Assembly (NCBI GenBank): GCA_002367355.1
Contig: DFBQ01000080.1
Location: forward strand, 1-20,481
Direction: 5' to 3'
Origin: Deltaproteobacteria bacterium UBA3076
GTDB lineage: Bacteria; Desulfobacterota; Dissulfuribacteria; Dissulfuribacterales; UBA3076
Length of the DNA: 20,481 bases
Made by a program: the position numbers and the translations under genes. Of the stretch, positions 16,986 to 20,481 are shown in pieces. The notes beneath the pieces were generated by a model. It had not been told where the DNA came from. It did not search any database and saw only the letters and a program-made list of their open reading frames with translations. The stretch's first letter is position 1. Every line of letters starts with the position of its first letter.

Positions 16986-17618
16986 TTATGCGTAGTCAAT
17001 CTTTTTCCCCAACAGATCTGATATCCGGTCCCACGCTGAGTTCAGTAATTCCTCCGGTGGAAGGCCGGCATCAATACGTGCTACAAAGGGGTCAGAGAGG
17101 CTCTTGAAAACACCGGCTACTTTTTTCAGATATTCAATCTGTTCGAAATTGTCCGGTACCTCGCCACGGCTTTCCTCTATCCGCTTAATTGCTGCTTCCG
17201 GGTCAAGTTCCAGCAGAAGCACAAGGTCAGGCATCGGCGCAAATGTCTCATTTGTTTTTCTGATTGCTTCCGGATCAAGACCTCTAGCTCCCTGATATGC
17301 CATTGTGGAAAAGTAATAGCGGTCGCAGACCACGATTTTTTCCTGTTCGAGAGACGGACGGATAATCTTTTCCACATGCTCTTTTCTGTCTTTGAGGAAG
17401 AGTTCCAACTCTTCCAGCGGAGTCAGCCGCCCGGACGCGGAAAAACTCCGGCGCAATTTCTTTCCCCAGGGACCGTCTGTGGGCTCAAAGGTGAAGATGG
17501 CAGGAAACCCTTTGTTTTTAAGACGGAGGTATATATTGCGGGCCAGCGTAGTCTTACCTGTGCCGTCAATACCCTCGACCACAACGAAGAATCCGTGTGG
17601 GTTGTGCCTACGAGACAT
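16986..17618 (-). CDS. tmk: Thymidylate kinase
   Basis: Phosphorylates dTMP to dTDP with ATP, an essential step of dTTP synthesis. The P-loop GIDGTGKTT is near the N-terminus, EPTDGPWG follows, and DRYYFSTMAYQG is the DRY/dTMP-binding motif; the lid holds ESRGEVPDN. The frame opens at ATG 17624, but the in-frame ATG ending at 17618 is preferred. It lies 7 bases after GGAAGG, while the first ATG is only one base from it, and it shares one base with the upstream smr stop (TGATG), a classic re-initiation arrangement. The product is then 210 residues, normal for the family. It stands between smr and comEC in a tight minus-strand operon. Confidence 0.95.
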   Translation of the reverse strand: MSRRHNPHGFFVVVEGIDGTGKTTLARNIYLRLKNKGFPAIFTFEPTDGPWGKKLRRSFSASGRLTPLEELELFLKDRKEHVEKIIRPSLEQEKIVVCDRYYFSTMAYQGARGLDPEAIRKTNETFAPMPDLVLLLELDPEAAIKRIEESRGEVPDNFEQIEYLKKVAGVFKSLSDPFVARIDAGLPPEELLNSAWDRISDLLGKKIDYA

Positions 17619-18391
17619 CACCATACCTTCCTGCCTGTTTTTTTGCGTCTGCGCTTTGCCGGACGCCTCCTCAGGAGCACATAAGTAACGCCTGCACCGC
17701 CATCCCAGATGGGCGCACTGCTAAAGGACAGAATAAAGCGCCTGTAAGGCCCGTTGGTGAGCCATTTTATCACGACTCCCTTAAGGACAGGTTCCCTTGG
17801 GGATGATAGTCCCCTTCCGTGAACAAAGGCAACGCATCTCTTGTTCTCTAAAAGGGCTTGGGCAAGAAAATCCTCACATGCTGAAAGGGCCGCGACTGAG
17901 TCCATGCCATGCAATTCACAATAGGCCTGAACTGCAAAGGCCCCCTTGTGAAGTCTGCTCGCAAGTTCAGGATTATCACCGGTCCAGGTCCATTCCACAT
18001 ATTCAGGAGTGTGATGAACAGGCAAAGGCTTTGTGCCGTCAACAAGGGCCTTAAGCTCCTTGAATATCAAGGTTTGTTCATCCTCATGCATAAGGGCGGA
18101 TTTCTTTGGAGATGGATTTGAGGCCTCTTTGATTTTGGTCGAGTCCAGCGGTTTTACGTCTATTGTTGCCTGGAGAAAGAGTTTTATTTCTTGATATTCA
18201 CGAGTCAGCTCCGGCAATGAGGCTTCCTTCTCCGGGTATTTCGAATGTCTGTTATTGGCTGAAGAATTCTCCTTTGTTAAAAGTGCGTGCTTTTTCGCCT
18301 TTAAGATCAATTGTCCCAAATCTGAAAAAGGTCGAATTGCCAAGGGCCCAGTATTCCTGTTTGGTTGTTGATGCCATCCGTTGTCCTGCAT
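17618..18391 (-). CDS. Smr-domain protein
   Basis: The C-terminal 90 residues form a Smr (MutS2-like) domain: ELHGMDSVAALSACEDFL, then FVHGRGLSSPREPVLKGVV, and GGAGVTYVLLRR. These match the DLHG, HGxG and GGxG motifs of this nuclease/nucleic-acid-binding fold. The middle is Lys/Glu-rich and probably disordered; the tail is very basic. The open frame runs upstream to GTG 18523, but residues before ATG 18391 look like the displaced C-terminus of MobB, so ATG 18391 (257 residues) is preferred. It is also possible that the protein was once a MobB-Smr fusion, because no stop separates the two. Its stop overlaps the tmk start. Targets of stand-alone Smr proteins in this group are not established. 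Confidence 0.85.
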   Translation of the reverse strand: MQDNGWHQQPNRNTGPLAIRPFSDLGQLILKAKKHALLTKENSSANNRHSKYPEKEASLPELTREYQEIKLFLQATIDVKPLDSTKIKEASNPSPKKSALMHEDEQTLIFKELKALVDGTKPLPVHHTPEYVEWTWTGDNPELASRLHKGAFAVQAYCELHGMDSVAALSACEDFLAQALLENKRCVAFVHGRGLSSPREPVLKGVVIKWLTNGPYRRFILSFSSAPIWDGGAGVTYVLLRRRPAKRRRKKTGRKVW

Positions 18392-18533
18392 CTTATGCAC
18401 CACAAGGGTTTTTGCGCCTTGGGTAAATTTCAGGCAGTTAATAAAGCCGAAAATTATACCCTTTAGTGAATTGCGAACAAAGTTATTTAAAGAGATCTCA
18501 CGACCATCTACGAACAGGCACACATCATCTTTC
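18392..18533 (-). pseudogene. Stranded C-terminal segment of mobB
   Basis: Read on the minus strand in the mobB frame this encodes VCLFVDGREISLNNFVRNSL, then KGIIFGFINCLKFTQGAKTL. This resembles the VDGxxxPLNxFV...GxxxxLKG tail of MobB proteins from sulfate reducers (recalled, not searched). It is cut off from mobB by the 133-bp element at 18534-18666 and has no start signal of its own beyond a GTG. Excising the element with one target copy rejoins it to mobB in frame. Confidence 0.6.
18453..18480 (-). promoter_or_regulatory. Possible promoter of smr-tmk-comEC
   Basis: On the minus strand TTGTTC (18480-18475) and a perfect TATAAT (18458-18453) are 16 bases apart, about 60 bases before ATG 18391. 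The site lies inside the stranded mobB segment, so the match may be chance; if used, it would let the operon be transcribed independently of mobB. Confidence 0.35.
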
Positions 18534-18666
18534 GGCCATGATCATCGTTTCGGCTACTTCGGCCCCAGTGTTCTGGCAGGTTCACGAGAAATTATTTAAA
18601 TTCAGTCTATTATCTGATACTACAGATCGTTCGATGATACTACTGGCCGAAACGATGATCATGGCC
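18534..18666. mobile_element. 133-bp MITE with perfect TIRs and 8-bp target duplication
   Basis: The ends 18534-18554 and 18646-18666 are perfect 21-bp inverted repeats beginning GGCCATGATC. Immediately outside, CATCTTTC occurs at 18526-18533 and again at 18667-18674, an exact 8-bp direct repeat. The 91-base interior is AT-rich and has no coding capacity. TIRs plus target duplication mark a miniature inverted-repeat transposable element moved in trans by a transposase not present here. An 8-bp duplication fits several IS families, so the parent is not named. Its right end supplies the stop codon of the present mobB frame. Confidence 0.85.
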
Positions 18667-19168
18667 CATCTTTCTTATCGTTCAAAAAGCTGTTTTCTAT
18701 AAAGTCTGTGAGTTCTGCAATCCGGCTGATTTTAAAAACCTTATCAAATGATACTTCATAATCCGACACCACAGCCCTTACATCGGAAATCGACTCGCGA
18801 AGTGGTTCTTTACATGCGTCAGCCCTGGTGACCTCGATCTTCGGTATCCCTGATGCGTGCTTAAACCCTTCGCCAATCACCAGATCAGCATCAGGAAAAA
18901 GTCGAAAGGCCAGATGTTTCAGATTCTCTCCGGTATTTTCTTGAAACAGGATCAGCTTATCAGGGCATATTAAGGCTACGGATTCTATTCCATCTTTTCC
19001 ATACAAATAAGAGTCCGAACCAGGGGAATCAAGACATAGCCCTCTATGCTTGGTTGATTTAATCACAGCTATCTTATATCCCCTGTCGCGCAGTCTTCGT
19101 ACTACTTCTCTGATTACAGTGGTTTTACCGGAGTTGTGCCAGCCGATGAATGTCAAGATTGGTGTCAT
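18659..19168 (-). CDS. mobB: MobB, molybdopterin-guanine dinucleotide biosynthesis protein, 3' end cut by MITE
   Basis: GTP-binding partner of MobA in attaching GMP to molybdopterin for enzymes such as formate dehydrogenases. P-loop GWHNSGKTT (9-17), the KSTKH switch-like strand, and DLVIGEGFKHASGIPKIEVT (the conserved EGFK and PKIEV blocks) are clear. ATG follows GAGGATTCTCAAA. The last residues (GP) and the TGA come from the terminal inverted repeat of the MITE. Without it the frame would continue into the segment at 18533-18392. The present 169 residues cover the whole GTPase core and equal the length of E. coli MobB, so the protein may still work. The region 19169-19399 separates it from a divergent gene; no clear promoter was recognised there. 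Confidence 0.9.
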   Translation of the reverse strand: MTPILTFIGWHNSGKTTVIREVVRRLRDRGYKIAVIKSTKHRGLCLDSPGSDSYLYGKDGIESVALICPDKLILFQENTGENLKHLAFRLFPDADLVIGEGFKHASGIPKIEVTRADACKEPLRESISDVRAVVSDYEVSFDKVFKISRIAELTDFIENSFLNDKKDGP

Positions 19169-19408
19169 TTTGAGAATCCTCGTAACGATTATGGGTAATT
19201 TATAAAATCAAGCTTGTCACATAATATTTTGTCATACAAGGATAAGGCTTGCCTTGTTAAATATTTGGCATTAATTTAGCGAAAATCCCAAAATCAATTT
19301 TGCTCCAAAACTGATGTAGCAAATTACAAATACAGAACGTATTGTAGCCATCAGTTGAATTTTTTTACCTCTAAGTATCTGCAGATAGAATGATAAAAGG
19401 TGGATAAG

Positions 19409-20377
19409 GTGTCACGTTTTCGTCCAATTGCCTTAGTGACAGATCCAAGATATCTCGATCACGATACGGCAAATTCCCTTCATCCTGAGATTCCTGCTCG
19501 GCTGGAAGGCATACTTAAGCGTCTTGAGTCCAGTCCTTTGGCACCATATTTAAAAAAGATAACCCCAAGAAAAGCTGAAATGAATAGGGTGTTGGCTGTC
19601 CATGATGAGGACTATCTCTCCAGCTTTGAAGGGACCTGTATTTCCGGTCGCGAGTTCTTCGGACATCCGGACAACCGTCTTGGATATGATTCCTATGAAA
19701 TAGCACTCCTGGCTGCAGGGGGATGTCTGAGCGGGATAGATATTATTGAGAATGGTGAGTCGGAGCTTGTATTTTGTTGCATTCGGCCTCCTGGACACCA
19801 TGCAGAGAGGGCGCAAGCGCTCGGCTTCTGTTTTCTTAACAACATAGCTATTGCCGCCAAATACTGGAAGGATATTTACGGTAAAGAGAGAATCCTTATT
19901 ATTGACTGGGATGCCCACCATGGAAACGGCATACAGGAAATTTTCGACCAAGATCCCGACGTATTTTACATCAGTATACACGAGCACCCTACATTTAGTT
20001 TCCCGGGGACCGGCTATGCAAACGAGACGGGGACCGGGCCGGGTGAAGGGGCAACCTTGAACATTCCTTTGCCTCCGGGTTCAGGAGATGAGGCAATCCT
20101 TAATGCCTTGAAGGGGTGTGTAGGAGAAGCTGTCAAAAAGTTCAGGCCGGAAGCCATTATTGTGGCTGCCGGCTTTGATGCCCATGTAATGGACGACATG
20201 TCAGGCCTTGCATATACGACTAAACTCTATGGTTACCTTGGCACCTTCATGGCCTTCTGGGCAGAACGATATTGTCAAGGAAAAGTTTTGTCTATTTTAG
20301 AAGGCGGTTATCATCTTGAGGCTTTGCCGGCTAGTGTGGAAGCCTATCTTGCCGGTCTTTCCGTTTGTATAGATTAA
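19409..20377 (+). CDS. HDAC-family deacetylase/amidohydrolase
   Basis: Zinc-dependent hydrolase of the arginase/deacetylase fold, the family of bacterial AcuC-like proteins and acetylpolyamine amidohydrolases. The active site is complete: RPPGHHAE (proton-relay His pair), DWDAHHGNG (zinc ligands Asp and His), AAGFDAH (third ligand Asp) and LEGGYHLEALP (catalytic Tyr region). GTG at 19409 is chosen because AAAGGTGG lies about 5 bases upstream; the GTG at 19400 is inside that ribosome site. The product is 322 residues, a normal length. It is divergent from mobB and monocistronic as far as the window shows. The natural substrate (acetyl-lysine, acetylpolyamine or other amide) cannot be told from the sequence. 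Confidence 0.93.
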   Translation: MSRFRPIALVTDPRYLDHDTANSLHPEIPARLEGILKRLESSPLAPYLKKITPRKAEMNRVLAVHDEDYLSSFEGTCISGREFFGHPDNRLGYDSYEIALLAAGGCLSGIDIIENGESELVFCCIRPPGHHAERAQALGFCFLNNIAIAAKYWKDIYGKERILIIDWDAHHGNGIQEIFDQDPDVFYISIHEHPTFSFPGTGYANETGTGPGEGATLNIPLPPGSGDEAILNALKGCVGEAVKKFRPEAIIVAAGFDAHVMDDMSGLAYTTKLYGYLGTFMAFWAERYCQGKVLSILEGGYHLEALPASVEAYLAGLSVCID

Positions 20378-20388
20378 ACTTAAATTGA

Positions 20389-20444
20389 GCGATTAGCTAT
20401 TAGCGATTAGCTATTAGCGGTTAGCTATTAGCGGTTAGCTATTA
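20389..20444 (+). repeat. Four tandem 14-bp repeats
   Basis: Units at 20389, 20403, 20417 and 20431: GCGATTAGCTATTA twice, then GCGGTTAGCTATTA twice. Each contains the palindrome TAGCTA. The array sits 11 bases after the deacetylase stop and there are no spacers, so it is not CRISPR. It looks like slippage-type tandem repetition; copy number may vary between strains. Confidence 0.85.
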
Positions 20445-20481
20445 GTTTAATGATTAGAGGATGTTTTACTATTACAAACTT

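Noticed and set aside
18534..18666. The 21-bp inverted repeat as an invertible promoter switch or a terminator
   Set aside because: The exact 8-bp direct duplication outside the repeats is explained by transposition and not by inversion. There is no recombinase gene nearby, no convincing promoter inside, and the 91-base loop is too long for a terminator.
20389..20444. CRISPR array
   Set aside because: The repeats are 14 bp, contiguous and without spacers, and there are no cas genes.

Overview
The window looks like chromosomal DNA of an anaerobic bacterium, most likely a sulfate reducer or syntroph of the Desulfobacterota (former Deltaproteobacteria). This is an inference from gene content and protein style: a Tat-exported group 1 [NiFe] hydrogenase, MobB, a PilB/GspE-type ATPase, a CDF transporter with a NifX-like tail, and many relics of mobile elements and toxin-antitoxin pairs. 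No rRNA, tRNA or CRISPR array was seen.

Left end (1-2280) is a graveyard. It holds a compound palindrome (51-217), a DUF2281-like antitoxin followed by a VapC/PIN toxin gene broken twice, a faint transposase-like tail, a 5'-truncated and internally deleted group II intron on the minus strand whose domains V and VI still fold, and an orphan DUF104-like antitoxin with its own good promoter.

Middle left (2165-9821, all minus strand) is housekeeping and energy metabolism. Transcription order is RNase R, hydrogenase small subunit (Tat signal), hydrogenase large subunit, hydrogenase maturation protease, then ligA from its own sigma-70 promoter. Small and large subunit make the periplasmic enzyme, and the protease trims the large subunit C-terminus after nickel insertion. 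The large subunit has no normal start codon: its conserved N-terminus begins at ATA. The small subunit carries Cys where the medial cluster of standard enzymes has Pro.

Centre (9867-13308) is an AT-rich stretch. It has a DUF4143 remnant, almost 600 bases of noncoding sequence and a solitary PilB/GspE-like ATPase whose N-terminus carries eight MshEN-like motifs at a 28-residue period.

Right part (13309-19168, minus) runs mobB, smr, tmk, comEC, CDF transporter. A 133-bp MITE with 21-bp perfect terminal inverted repeats and an 8-bp target duplication sits in the 3' part of mobB. Removing it rejoins the MobB C-terminus in frame and, with no stop between, runs on into the Smr protein. The window ends with a plus-strand HDAC-family deacetylase gene and a short 14-bp tandem repeat.
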